From: Adineta ricciae
Taxonomy: Eukaryota; Rotifera; Eurotatoria; Adinetida; Adinetidae
NCBI GenBank assembly: GCA_905250025.1
Contig: CAJNOJ010000217.1
Coordinates: 1-64,000, forward strand
Reading direction: 5' to 3'
Length of the DNA: 64,000 nucleotides
Of the stretch, positions 21,801 through 32,883 are shown in pieces. Made by a program: the position numbers and the translations under genes. The stretch's first letter is position 1; each line of letters opens with the position of its first letter. The notes below the pieces were generated by a model that saw only the letters and a list, made by a program, of their open reading frames with translations, ran no database searches and was not told the DNA's origin.

Positions 21801-24800
21801 TCACTGCACCGTAGTACACATTCCATGTTATGTTTTGGATTGTTGAACAATTTCGAAAACAAGTGGAAAACAGCGCAACTTGTGTTGTTGGATTGACCAA
21901 TTGAAATTCTAAGTTTGGTTGACACATTGTCCATATGACACAACTACAATTATGTAGATGGATTGTGTGAAAGACAAGAAAAAAATAACAATCTACCCAA
22001 TCAAAACCATCTGTGGTCGAGTGTCTTCTACTTTGACAAGAACATAACCAGTAGCTTGAAGAGAAGAATTACGACGATTTTCCATCTGAACCATAAACTG
22101 ATATGTTCGATTGGATCGAAGAGAATTAGCAAGTATTGTTATTGATGAATTGAAAGAGTTATCAAAACTCCATCCTTTTCTATTGGACAAACAAGATGGA
22201 TTCAATGAATCATTTCTCATGTCGTCAATAGTTAACAACGATCCCTGCAAGTTTGGAAACATTGATGAACCATAAATTCGACAATAGTATTTGTATTTCC
22301 AGCTCTGCAAAGACACTAATAAGGTAAAAAGAAAGGACAACTTTCATATCGAAGCCTACTGAGGCATTGAATGTATAACCATCTGGATCAACAGAATAAC
22401 TTCCAGGATCTAGTTGAAGATCTTGTAGATTGCCACGTGTAATTATGGATGTTCCATACGGAACTAAATTTGCTGTTATACCTGATTGAGTTATTTGAAT
22501 ATAAGCCATTTTGGAAGAAGATAAGCTTGGTATTTGCGTCATTTTTACCGTAAAAGTAAATTCATATAAGCCGTAAGGTAAAATTCGTGCAGGAACATAT
22601 AGTTCAGTGAACGTGGTTGGTATCTGAGAGTTTGGAGGAACTTGTTGTAAACAAGACGAACTACAATTTTTAATTGTCCATTGTGTGATCATCGATAACG
22701 AAATGTTACAATTCAGTTGTATGAGCGAAACTATCGAAAAATCTTGACTACGACGAAATTGAATTGGCGATGATGGTGTTGACGCACCAGGAATGAGTGT
22801 TATACTCGGCGAAGAACAACCTAAACAAGTACAATATGCGCAGAAATTATGTTTTGCATAAATTAACTCTCTGTTTAGAATATGATGCAGTTATCGCAGT
22901 GTTATTATTTGCGTAGTTGTGTTAGTATACGCTTAGGAGCATATTTTTCATGAAGGAAATTATTGCAATTAACAAACCTCGTGGAGTTGTTAGAGTGGAT
23001 GGAGCAACTGTCGTGTGTACTTGTGACGTGGATGCAGCAACTGTCGTTCGTATGCTTGTTATTGTAACTATTGAAAAAACAAGGTGATAAGTGAAAAAAC
23101 TTTTAGTATTTCATAAAACGTTTATGAGTTCCTAGTCAAAGTTACTGTAATTCTAAGAGTAAAATCAAAGCTAAATTCTGCTCATATATGAAAATACACT
23201 TCTGAGTTTGTGTTTTTGTAGCAGAAGCCAGGCCCAATATGCTTTCATAAATAATTAACTTTTCCTCTTCGCAACGGATAAATATTCAAACATATGTTAT
23301 TTACCATGCTTGTACAATGACACAATTCATAGTTTACTTTTTAGAACGTATAGCTCAGCGTCTCTAGTTTGCATAGTAGTTTGTCTTTTTCATTACACTT
23401 ATCGAATTAGTAGATATACAAGTATGCTAACCACGTTGTTTTCTCAGACACTAATATCCAGACTGACAACTCATTCCTCACAAACAAAAACTATTAAATT
23501 ATCTTGTGCTAGACATACTCAAGATCAACGTTTTCATATTGCTACAATTCGTCATCCCAGAAACTAATGCAGATTTCAGAAAAGAATCGATGAGATTCAT
23601 AGCAAAAACATGAGCCACACTCTGAAATGAAAGCTCATACTAAATTAACCGCAATCATGCACTGTTTTATCGTTGTATTTCCTCTTATTCTCAACCAAAC
23701 TCCTCGTTTACCTTTTGTTCAATTACCTGGTTCATCAGTACAGTAACGTAAACTACAGACTGGAGGTGCAACCAACTCATATACATAGTACGATCCACAG
23801 TTAGTCACGGAGATAGTAGTGCTCCAAGAGCAATTGCTACCACTATATGCAAAACATACAGGTCCACCTGTGGTTGCATTCACAGCAATCGGCATATTTC
23901 CAGAATACCAACCAGGTGCATCAGTGTTACATCGATAGTCTGCAACTGCGCTAGTGGGAATTTTTGAGCCACCTGAACCAACAAAACGCACCCACACAGG
24001 AGAAGAACTGAAAATGCTTGTATCACAGCCGGAAGATCCATTCGAAGCCACGTAGATACTTCTTGTAGGATCATTGATCAGAGTATAGTTATAACATTGA
24101 GGAGACACTATCGCTGTATTTGACATGGGAGCTGAAGAGAAAGGAAGGTTCATTTAGGAATATCAATACAGAATATGATCATTTACCTGGAGTTGTAGGT
24201 GCTGTCCAATTAGTTGGTTCATCAGTACAGTAACGTAAACTACAAGTGGGAGGTGCAACCAACTCATATACATAGTACGATCCACAGTTAGTCACGGAGA
24301 TAGCAGTGTTCCAAGAACAATTGCTACCACTATATGCAAAACATACAGGTCCACTTGTGGTTGTATCTACACCAATCGGCATATTTCCAGAATACCAACC
24401 AGGCGCATCAGTGTTACATCGATAGTACGCAACTGCGCTGGTGGGAAGTTTTGAGCCACCTGAACCAACAAAACGCACCCACGCTGGAGTAGAACTGAAA
24501 ATACTTGTGTCACAGCCGGAAGATCCATTCGAAGTCACGTTGATACTTCTTGTAGGATCATTGATCAAAGTATAGTTATAACATTGAGGAGACACTATCG
24601 CTGTATTTGACATGGGAGCTGAAGAGAAAGGAAGATTCATTTAGAAATATCAATACAGAATATGATCATTTACCCGCAGTTGTAGGTGCTGTCCAATTAG
24701 TTGGTTCATCAGTACAGTAACGTAAACTACAAGCCGGAGGTTCAACCAACTCATATACATAGTACGATCCACAGTTAGTCACGGAGATAGTAGTGCTCCA

Positions 24801-26345
24801 AGAACAATTGCTACCACCCCATGCAAAACATACTGGTCCACTTGTGGTTGTATCTACACCAATCGGCATATTTCCAGCATACCATCCAGGCGCATCAGTG
24901 TTACATCGATAGTACGCAACTGCGCTCGTGGGAAGTTTTGAGCCACCTGAACCAACAAAACGCGCCCACGCTGGAATAGAACTGAAAATGCTTGTGTCAC
25001 AGCCGGAAGATCCATTCGAAGCCACGTAGATACTTCTTGTAGGATCATTGATCAGAGTATAGTTATAGCATTGAGGAGACACGATCGGTGTGCTTGATGT
25101 TATAGCTGGAAGGAAAAATGATTATTGTGCGTAGATACAAAGACGGTGAACTGATCAGTTAAAGTAGATACTGTGAAAAATTTCTAACAGGAACACAAAC
25201 GGGACCGTTCGAAAAGTGTTCAGTAGCTCCTTACAACCGACTCTCCTTTCCAGAGGATGTTGCATTAGTCGTTATACAGTGACGGAATTGCGTGCTTTTC
25301 GCGAAAGCGACTGTTTCTCGGAACGAAGGGAGCGAAGGTGAAAGTAAGATGGAAAAAAGGACTCTCTGAAGACCATTGTAAAACGTCTGAATATTCCTTT
25401 GAAAGTTTTCGGGTTTTTTTTGAGCGCATTCGGCTGCCGGATAGTCGTTCGCAAATGTACCGTTAGGAGGATTATTTTCATATTTCTGAATCAGTTCCAC
25501 TTTTCAGATAAAGTTCATGTATGTTTCATCGCTATTTTGCAATTGAGAGTGAAAACTGATCAGTGTTACCTCACACAAAATGGATTGATTCTCAGCGAAC
25601 TATTCATTTTCAATGTGCGTTTTATTCTCTACAGGAGACAACATTAGATATGACGCATTGACCGTCGAAGTTCAACCTGATTCCTTCATTATAACTTCTA
25701 ACTGTTTCTATATCGATTTTTTGACACACGAAGGCTTGCTTAGTCAGTACATGTTCATTTATAGAGATTTCATTATATATGACTTTTCGCAGTGCCTTTT
25801 TTCTAATAAAAACTGAATTCTTGCGAACAAGACAAAAAGCTCGTAGTATCCTTACTCTCGTTGGGAGCAGTTATTTTTTGCATTCTAAGACAGTAAACTA
25901 GAACGTGGTGCGATTGATTCTATTGGTAAACCTTATAGTATTTAATTCACAAAAAATCAGCCGTAGTTGATACTTATTTCAAAATTACAACCACACTCGT
26001 GACCGATTGATTAAGTTTCTGAAACTCAATCGGAAGGAATTTCTCGAGATATTTTAGGTAAAAAAATTCTATGAATATCATGAAGTTTGCAACAACGTAT
26101 GGGCGTCTAAAACAGAGATTCTCATTGAATTCAATATTGTACGAGGCGATATGCAAACTGTTAACGCCAGAATGTCCTACTTCACTTTAAACAACAGAAT
26201 CCACGCAGGAATGTTCAGTTTTTTCAGCAGAAAAAGAGAAATAATGAGAGAGCTCTCTGGAGTTTTTTTTATATTCCTTACCCGAGACAAGTTGTATGCT
26301 CATTAGAATAGTCCATAGTTTTGAAGCCATAGTGAACAACATCAT
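15814..26345 (-). CDS. Polycystin-1-like receptor/channel A: D8C x3 - REJ - GPS - PLAT - PKD channel
   Basis: Start ATG at 26345 (MASKLWTILMSIQLVS begins at 26330), stop TGA at 15814-15816, about 20 short introns. Exon 1 (26282-26345) is a signal peptide ending in phase 1. Exons 24674-25105, 24187-24618 and 23712-24131 each encode one eight-cysteine D8C domain ending SYYVYELVAPP-C-SLRYCTDE, as in uromodulin/OIT3. Exon 22978-23067 is a Ser/Thr linker. REJ-type sequence follows from 22820 (PARILPYGLYEF, ITARG-like strands). A GPS reads CYSTHLTSFAGG (19.2 kb); PLAT begins FYQIIVFTGQRRDAG; then eleven membrane segments including the polycystin extracellular TOP-like domain (SYAPGWTNQT) and pore region LFEMTLMKFDAYQL. 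Expected at the cell surface or cilium as a mechano/chemosensory receptor, possibly an egg-jelly-type receptor. Oddity: an in-frame TGA at 23721-23719 in the third D8C exon, with a possible bypass donor at 23726. Paralogue of gene B. Confidence 0.85.
23712..25105 (-). repeat. Three tandem D8C exons of gene A (432, 432 and 420 bases)
   Basis: Each exon encodes one domain with exactly eight cysteines (SPQC, SSGC, YRC, PVC, SNC, TNC, PPxC, RYC), bounded by phase-1 introns of about 55 bases on both sides, so exons can be gained or lost without shifting the frame. The second block has only two such exons (43867-44298, 43392-43811). Gene B also has two (60574-61005, 60075-60518). D8C is the uromodulin/GP2/OIT3 domain. 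Confidence 0.85.
25106..26281 (-). other. Long first intron of gene A
   Basis: About 1.18 kb between the GTAAGG donor at 26281 and the acceptor before 25105; unusually long for this locus. A protein-like fragment (LIQKYENNPPNGTFANDY near 25500-25440) is partly conserved in the second block but interrupted there, so a small conserved element or relic may be present. No gene is supported. Confidence 0.6.
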
Positions 26346-26444
26346 TTCACGTGTTCTCAGCAGCAAGACGATTTTTAAAATGGAGCGATAGTTTGTGCTG
26401 AGTAAAAACAAGAAAATCAGATGCATGAACATAAAAGGTCATAG

Positions 26445-26452
26445 TTTATATA
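26445..26452 (-). promoter_or_regulatory. TATA box upstream of gene A signal-peptide exon
   Basis: TATATAAA on the minus strand about 100 bases upstream of the ATG at 26345. This supports an independent promoter for gene A rather than a start far upstream at 28.7 kb. Gene B has a comparable TATAAAA about 80 bases before its own start. Confidence 0.5.
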
Positions 26453-26885
26453 GTTCTCTTCCTTTCTCTCCTTCGATTGATTACTTATCCATTTTTGAAA
26501 AAGACTTTCTAACTATTGCAAACACCATCATGTAGGGAAAAAATCATCCTGCATGATTTACTAACTTTTAGGAATATATGACACTAATTTTTGTTGGATA
26601 GGAGCTGACTTTCGTATTCCTTGTGTAAACCGAATATTTCAATACCTTCTTTAAACAAAAGAAAAAGAAAAGGCCTGATATAAAAATATTTGCACAGTAA
26701 ACACTGAATTGACTTTGGTTCTCTTTCTTTACGGTCCCGCAACTGTCTATTCAAAAATCACCCTTCCACATATTTCAAATTCTGTAAGGATTGCTCGGAA
26801 AGAAACGTTTTTCTTACAAGCTGATACTGTCAGCGAAGTTGTTATTGTTGATGTTGAATTCAAAATGTTAAATACCCAGAAATTC

Positions 26886-28703
26886 TTATCGTTGATCGAT
26901 GTCGACTCGAGTCCTATAATCACTTTTTCGAATAACATTAACAATACATTTGAACTTACCACACGCTGCAGACGTGCTCGCTACACCTGAAAACGAACGA
27001 ACCAAACAATTGTTTCACACTACAGAAGCAAATTGCTACATACCAGTATCAAATGTAACATAGTAAGAATGCCCCTCAACCCAGGGAGCAACAGGAAAAT
27101 AAATTCGAATGGTGAAATTCGTAAATATAACTTCTGGCTCCCAGCTACAATCATATTTTTTAACGAGAAGGTCACCAAGTGTAGCGTCCCAAAAGTAAAT
27201 ATAAGCACCAAGACGTGCGGGCCGAGTGACAGAAACTGATGCTAGAAGAATGAAATTTGTTTTTATCTTTTCATTCAGAAAAAGAATCTTACACTGAATG
27301 GAAAAGACAGTTTGATTTCCAGAAATGTTTCCAACAGGCCACGTAGAATTCTGCATCAGGGTTGGTCGACTGCGATCAGGTCTTTGAAAATCAACTATAT
27401 ACGTAACACACAGCTGATTGGACTGCACTTGTGTGTTATCAATCGCACTCAAACAAACGCCTTGTGAACCAAATTGACTGACACTTGGAATCCATTGAAG
27501 AGTGATAGCGTAGACACCTTGATATAAAGCATCGTCGATACTGATCGAAATGTCAAAATGTATATACGAACCGGTACTAGGATTTTGAATCGGACTTTTT
27601 GTCATACCTACTGGAACACTAGTCATAAAATCAACAATACTCTTTCCAGGACAGTTGACTTGCACAATAATAGTTTCACTGATATTGTCACCAGGTATAA
27701 CACCAACGCACGCTAAAAAATTCGCACGATAAACGAGTTAAATGCATTGCAGTTTATTGATAATTACTTGCGTTTGGTCGATTATCAATATAAATGAAAG
27801 GAGGAGTGGAACAGTTGCTAGGTGCTGCGTAACCATAGAAAAGAAATTGAATAGGAACCGAACTCATTGGGTTATTTGCTGCTACTGATGCAGAATTATA
27901 AAAATCTTCAATTTGCAATGACACCCCGGCATATTGATTCGCTGTTGTTAATGTAAATATGAGTGTACAGTTGTTTTGAACAAGAGTAGCATTAGGTACA
28001 CCATTACACATACCACTGCATTCATCATATTGATTAATATTGGTCGCCAAGTTTGTAGACCATCGACATCGTAATATATCGCTAACATCAAAGTCTAACA
28101 TTTGAATAGCATGAGTGTGTTGTATACCAATCTCCTTATAAATAATAGGAAGAGAAATGGCAACAGGACTGGTATTAATATAACCATCCGGTCTAACAGC
28201 AGTACTGATTCGATTAACAATAGCCCAGTTACCACCAGATCCTACAACAAGATTGCTAAACCAACAGCATGACAAATAGCCAATACTGAACGAGATATTG
28301 ATGGGTAAACTGTATGTCTGGTAATATTCACCAGAAGAAGTGCCAAGCTCGACATTATAATCAGTGCAGAATGTTTGTGCGCTCATGGGACTCCAGAAGT
28401 TACAATTTCCCGACACGCAGCTTAATGAGCTCGCATCGCCGATTTTCGGAGTTTGTGCAGCAATGGTACTATCATTACATGAGAAACTACTATGACGCCA
28501 TGTAAATCGTTCAACGACTGTAATCAGTGTTGTAGAACCCTGCAGAGTATTATTAGTAGGACGCCTAGGATAAACAAACGTACACAAAATGATATAGAAA
28601 GTTTAGTTCTCACTAACCATGTAATCGTTCCTCCGTAAAAATGGGAACTATCAACAAGAGATACATGTGAAATTAACCAAATAAGAAACAGTTTAGTAAT
28701 CAT
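26886..28703 (-). CDS. Secreted or extracellular protein of unknown family, block 1
   Basis: ATG at 28703 (an in-frame ATG at 28712 exists only in this block). The start MITKLFLIWLISHVSLVDSS is a signal peptide; an intron at 28565-28617 then splits the Trp of HFYGGTITWRPTNNT. Exon 2 (28564 to about 27768) has ERFTWRHSSFSCNDSTIA and many Cys and N-glycosylation sites; further exons at about 27711-27295, 27240-27047 and 26985-26960. The H-x-x-GGT-x-x-W-R-P opening followed by a W-R and Cys-rich segment recalls extracellular regions in other invertebrate proteins, but I cannot name the family. The last exon has a strong donor (TGTG-GTAAGT); without splicing the frame stops at 26886-26888. In phase, that donor could also join the first D8C exon at 25105, making this the N-terminus of gene A. 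I favour a separate gene because gene A has its own signal-peptide exon and TATA. Confidence 0.6.
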
Positions 28704-28712
28704 CACTTGCAT

Positions 28713-29588
28713 TGCAACATGAATACAGTTAAACAGTAAAGTATAGTCTCTATACTTGTTACGCGACTACTGATCAATTTACTGTGAAAAAATTATAAGA
28801 TGTCGTTTTTCTTTATTTTAATTTCTCCTCTATTCTTATTCGTCCGTTTTTTTTAAATAGAGTCAGTGGACATCATTTTATCGCTAACTCCTATGAGACT
28901 CGACGATGAACAAATAAATTAATTTTTGCCACTGAAGCAAATGTGCCATTGCCAAAAAAGTACATCCTATACACATAGGCCGAGAATGTTCCTCTGAATA
29001 TAAAGTGAGGACAACAATGAAATTGTTTGATTTGCAATCGGGCTCTTTATCATGAAAACAAATATAAACACGCCTGACTTTTCCAAACGTTTATAAGCAG
29101 TTTAAAGTCCTTTAAACAAATATTTGACTTCGATGAAAATCATGGGAAAGTCTCTTGACGTCTGTTTGATCTATTTGTTTGAATTTGCGTCGTTTCAGTT
29201 TTGTTTAAGTCGAGAGATCAATGTATACTAGAACATTTCTCGTTTGGAGAATGAAACCACACACTACCTCTCGTATGCGCACACCATGTCTATTTTGATA
29301 TGAATAAAAAACACGAACCGATTGACAAAAAATGGAAGAAAAATACAAAACCATCAAACGGAAATAGAATATTTCGACGTATGAACAGTAAAAGGCGTCT
29401 AGTTAGATTTCACCATGTCGACCATATTACATTGTAGTTTTTTTCTATTCTTTCCGTTTTTTTTCATACGAACGCTTGTTTTGATCGCCAGTACACTTTT
29501 TTGCAATAACATTCAATATTCACATATCATTCTTCAAGAAGACGTCAGCATTTGATAGATATCTTTCCGGGTGGCGATGCATCTAGGT
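28713..29588. other. Intergenic region, no gene seen
   Basis: AT-rich, nearly collinear with 48261-49180 in the second block with scattered substitutions and small indels. No conserved reading frame or RNA gene was recognised. The promoter of the 28.7 kb secreted-protein gene should lie near its right-hand start. Confidence 0.5.
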
Positions 29589-29593
29589 TTGGT

Positions 29594-30183
29594 TGTGACA
29601 ATCTATGATTGTACACTTCTTCTTTTTCCTTAAGCACTGATGATGACCTTGCTATACGTTTCTTTCCTCTTCCCTCATTCTCTCTTCATCTCTCATCTTC
29701 TTCCTCTTTCTATACACAACAATTATCTCATTTCTTCCCTCCTGCTTGCGCTCAAATATTAGCCTCTTAGCCGATGCACTTTATAGAGAGATATTGTTGA
29801 CACATCTATCTCTACCTCTAATGTGACATCGATACTATACTTTTATCTTGACCTACAGTGTGACATCGATATTATACTTTTATGTTTATCTTTAGTTAGC
29901 CCTAGATATTACACTTTTATGTTTATCTCTAGTTAGACATTGATATTATATTTTTGTGTTTACTTTTAGTTAGACCTGGATATTATACTTTTATCTTATT
30001 CCCAGTGTGACATCAAACTAGATTTTAGAGACTACCTATAAAGCTTGATGTTTTCTGTAACGCGATACTGTATTTACCGAGAACTATAAAAGGATGAGGA
30101 AAATACAGTATCGGAGCGATTTCTTTGGATTAAATAAAAGACACATCAACTACATATCATCTCTTCCATCAGAAATCGTCACA
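29594..30183 (+). mobile_element. Solo LTR of an LTR retrotransposon (590 bp)
   Basis: The element begins TGTGAC and ends GTCACA (perfect 6-base inverted ends with TG...CA), and is flanked by a 5-base target duplication TTGGT at 29589-29593 and 30184-30188. The second block has the empty site: a single TTGGT directly followed by TGTCACTTGATCAAC one base on. Inside are five units of a 37-base tandem repeat (about 29818-30005), a TATA box TATAAAAGG at 30085-30093, and AATAAA at 30133-30138, matching U3-R-U5 order on the plus strand. There is no internal coding region, so it is a recombined solo LTR. Confidence 0.9.
29818..30005 (+). repeat. 37-bp tandem repeat within the LTR U3
   Basis: The motif GATATTATACTTTTAT recurs with starts at 29831, 29868, 29905, 29942 and 29979, exactly 37 bases apart, with variation in the linking TTTAGTTAGAC part. 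Repeated U3 units of this kind often serve as enhancers; that role here is inference. Confidence 0.85.
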
Positions 30184-30419
30184 TTGGTGTGTCACTTGAT
30201 CAACTCAGATCACTCACGAATCCGTATAGCAGCCAATTAATTCATCAGATTTGAATGGTAATGATGGTATTTTAGAAAAGTTGAAAGTTGACAAAAATAG
30301 AGGTTTGGATTCCAGCTACCAACATGATCTCGAGTAACATCAAGTCACCTTCGGAAAAATACATCGTATATACCATTTACTCAGTATATATTGCATTTTA
30401 TTTAAGTTACTCATCGTGA

Positions 30420-30905
30420 CTGTGTTAAGTACGTGGAAAGCTGAACAAGAATTGGGCCGAACACATGAAACACATCGAGTGGCTGAGAAAGCCGCTGCTG
30501 TTAATGATAATCGTGTACAAGACATTTCTGTTGTTGAACTCCTCGTCAGTGATATATGTGTATTGAAAGCTGGTAGGATACTTCCAGAATTGAGACGATT
30601 CGAGAAAAATGATTATGTGTAGGTGACGTGATACCCGCTGATGGTTTAATCATCGAAGGCAGTGATTTAGTTGTTGATGAAATAGCCCTAATAGGTTTGG
30701 GATGACTTGATTTTTACACTTTGATGAATAGAGCGAGACTTTTTAGGAGAAGATGGCATGGTATCCAAAAACGTCGATGATGATATTGGGCTTTGATTCA
30801 GTACTAAAATTCGAACAGGAAATTGCTGAATGGTAGTTATTTGTGTCGGCCTTGATACAAAAGTTGGAAGTATGATTGGTATGCTCGATGTAGAACCACG
30901 CTAAT
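30420..30905 (+). pseudogene. Plasma-membrane-type Ca2+ ATPase fragment, decayed
   Basis: In frame near 30632 it reads GDVIPADGLIIEGSDLVVDE, matching the actuator/A-domain region of P2B (PMCA) calcium pumps where the family has GDLLPADG and a DESSLTGE-like motif, here degraded to DEIALIG. Further on, MVVICVGLDTKVGSMIGML matches the following VTAVG-x-x-S-x-TG segment. The frame 30416-30622 (RVQDISVVELLVSDICVLKAG) matches the preceding strand. Frame breaks and stops separate these parts, and neither the catalytic Asp nor the membrane segments are present. Its end lies about 10 bases from the 3' end of the F-box gene on the other strand. Confidence 0.7.
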
Positions 30906-30913
30906 AGAGGAAC

Positions 30914-32732
30914 CTACCGCCACAAATACACCTGATGATTTTCAACTATCAGCAACCAATCCTGAAGGCATTCTCTTGTTCGTACAAGTTCTTTCAACGA
31001 TGCTAAATGTCTGCCTTTATGAATTTGCATAGTTAGTAAAATAAGATGTTGAGCAACATCATGAAGTTTCGAGGATAAGTATCGAACTATCGCTACTCCA
31101 TGTCTTTGCTCTTGGTGAATAGTGAAGTATTGTAACCGTGGACATAGCATAAATAGCAACTTCACTTCTCTTACTTCAGTTAAATACGTTATTGATAAGC
31201 ATTGTATCATATTTACATTTGATACAAACTGGAAGACGTTACTAGTGGGAAAAGTTGTAAAATCTGTTTCATCGAATTGATGTATCCGCTGAATTTTCAA
31301 CGTGTGTAGATTGGGCGTCAGTGCCAAGAGTTGGGTTAATTGTTTGAATGCATATCGACTCGAATTTATTTCGAGTTTAGTAAGGTTATCAAACGAGATG
31401 GTTTGTTCAAGAGCAGTGATATCATTTTTCGCTTGTTCCGAAGTGATATTTTTTAAAGTTAGATCAGTTGCTTGAAGAAATCGGTGGTCACAATGATAGA
31501 TAGCTTTTTGACTTGAAAACCGGACGCGACGAACGGACCGAAGGTTTGCTTTTTTGAAATCTGGATCAGTACAAAAATTTGTACCATAGCCAAGCGAGTA
31601 GTCTCTTAGTCGAGAGGGATTTACGGAATGAAAGCGACACGAATAAAAATTGCGATAGTATGAACCATAATAGGAAAAAAACCATTGTCGATCTTGCCAA
31701 AATGAAGATTTGAATCGTCGTAATTGTGACATCGAAGAAATAGGTAAAGAACTATCGATATAAATATCGAAAATACGTAAAAATGGCATCGAGGATGTAA
31801 TCAATTCTTCCCATCGATCTGGATTCAGATAATCTCCTGGACCGGATCCATAAAGATGTAAACGTTGAATATTCGGAAAAGTTTTTATTAAAGCTTCGAA
31901 GTAATCGAAATTCAATCCACCTATTGTCAGAGACAAATGTGTTAAGTTAGGCATTGGGATTAATTGAAGTGAAACTTGATCGTCTCTTCGCCCAAGATAT
32001 CCAACAGAGAAATAGCGAAGTTTTGGAACATAGGATAGTAATCGATCAAGATTCTCCAGATAAATGTCAGGCGCGACAGTTAGATGTTCAATAGAGCTTT
32101 GCTCATCGATTGCTGCAAAAGGTAATCGAATTGAACTGCGTACATCGGGAAAGAATATTTCGCAATGTCTCAATGCGCGTAAACGAAATATTAGAAGAAA
32201 ATAGTGATCTATATCGTGCGTGTATCCTGGACAATGAAGAACAAACTTTGAAAGACACGGTAAAGTGGAAATATCTTGGAAGACTTGATGTAGATGTTTT
32301 TGTTTAATATTTTTGAGAATTAAAGTTTGCAAACGAGGAAATTCTGTCAAACGATTGTGTGGAGATATGAGAAGATCAAAACAAAGTCGATTTCTTAAAT
32401 CAAGTGAAGATATTCGATGTGAATAAGGAACGATAAGATTGGCATGATAGTATTCAAAATCGGTTCTTGAGATTGACGATATTCGCACGTTGAGTGGCAG
32501 ATTCGAGTGAGTGATCAATCGACGAAATCGGATGTTGAGATGATAAAAAATACCGTAGATATCGAAAAACTCCAAACAATCGAATATATGATAAATCACT
32601 TCATGAGATAGATCTTCGAAACGTGTTCGAGCTTGTTCACTGACACTAAGAGGAACAAGAAATATAAATCGTACGCGGAGAAGGAAAAGGTTTGTTAACT
32701 AACAATTTGCGTCGTATTGATGGAGTACACAT
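30914..32732 (-). CDS. F-box-like / leucine-rich protein, block 1
   Basis: Two exons: MCTPSIRRKF from ATG at 32732, a 59-base intron (GTTAGT...CTTAG), then a 560-residue frame ending at TAG 30914-30916. The N-terminus FEDLSHEVIYHIFDCLEFFD, followed by an IYGIFYHLNIRFRRLI helix, is an F-box-type motif. The rest has irregular leucine-rich segments (LSSLDL, LHRLHLYG, LTKLEINS, LHTLKIQRIHQF). In this family the F-box usually binds Skp1 in an SCF ubiquitin ligase while the LRR part selects the substrate; no target is known. Such proteins are greatly expanded in bdelloids. Copy 49437-51255 differs at roughly 40 of 561 residues. Confidence 0.8.
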
Positions 32733-32883
32733 TTTACTTTCTGTTTGGTGCGTTAAAACACGCTCAATGCAAGATTTTATTGCATAATTACAAGACGATT
32801 GCGAAATAACATATGTGTGCTATGTGATTCATGAGATGTTTTTCGGTAAATATGTTTCTTTTATTTTCAAAAAATGTAACAGA

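Noticed and set aside
26747..26962. 71-codon minus-strand ORF inside the gene A 5' region, also present in block 2
   Set aside because: It is in a different frame from the adjoining exon and follows a strong splice donor. Conservation between the blocks is no more than background.
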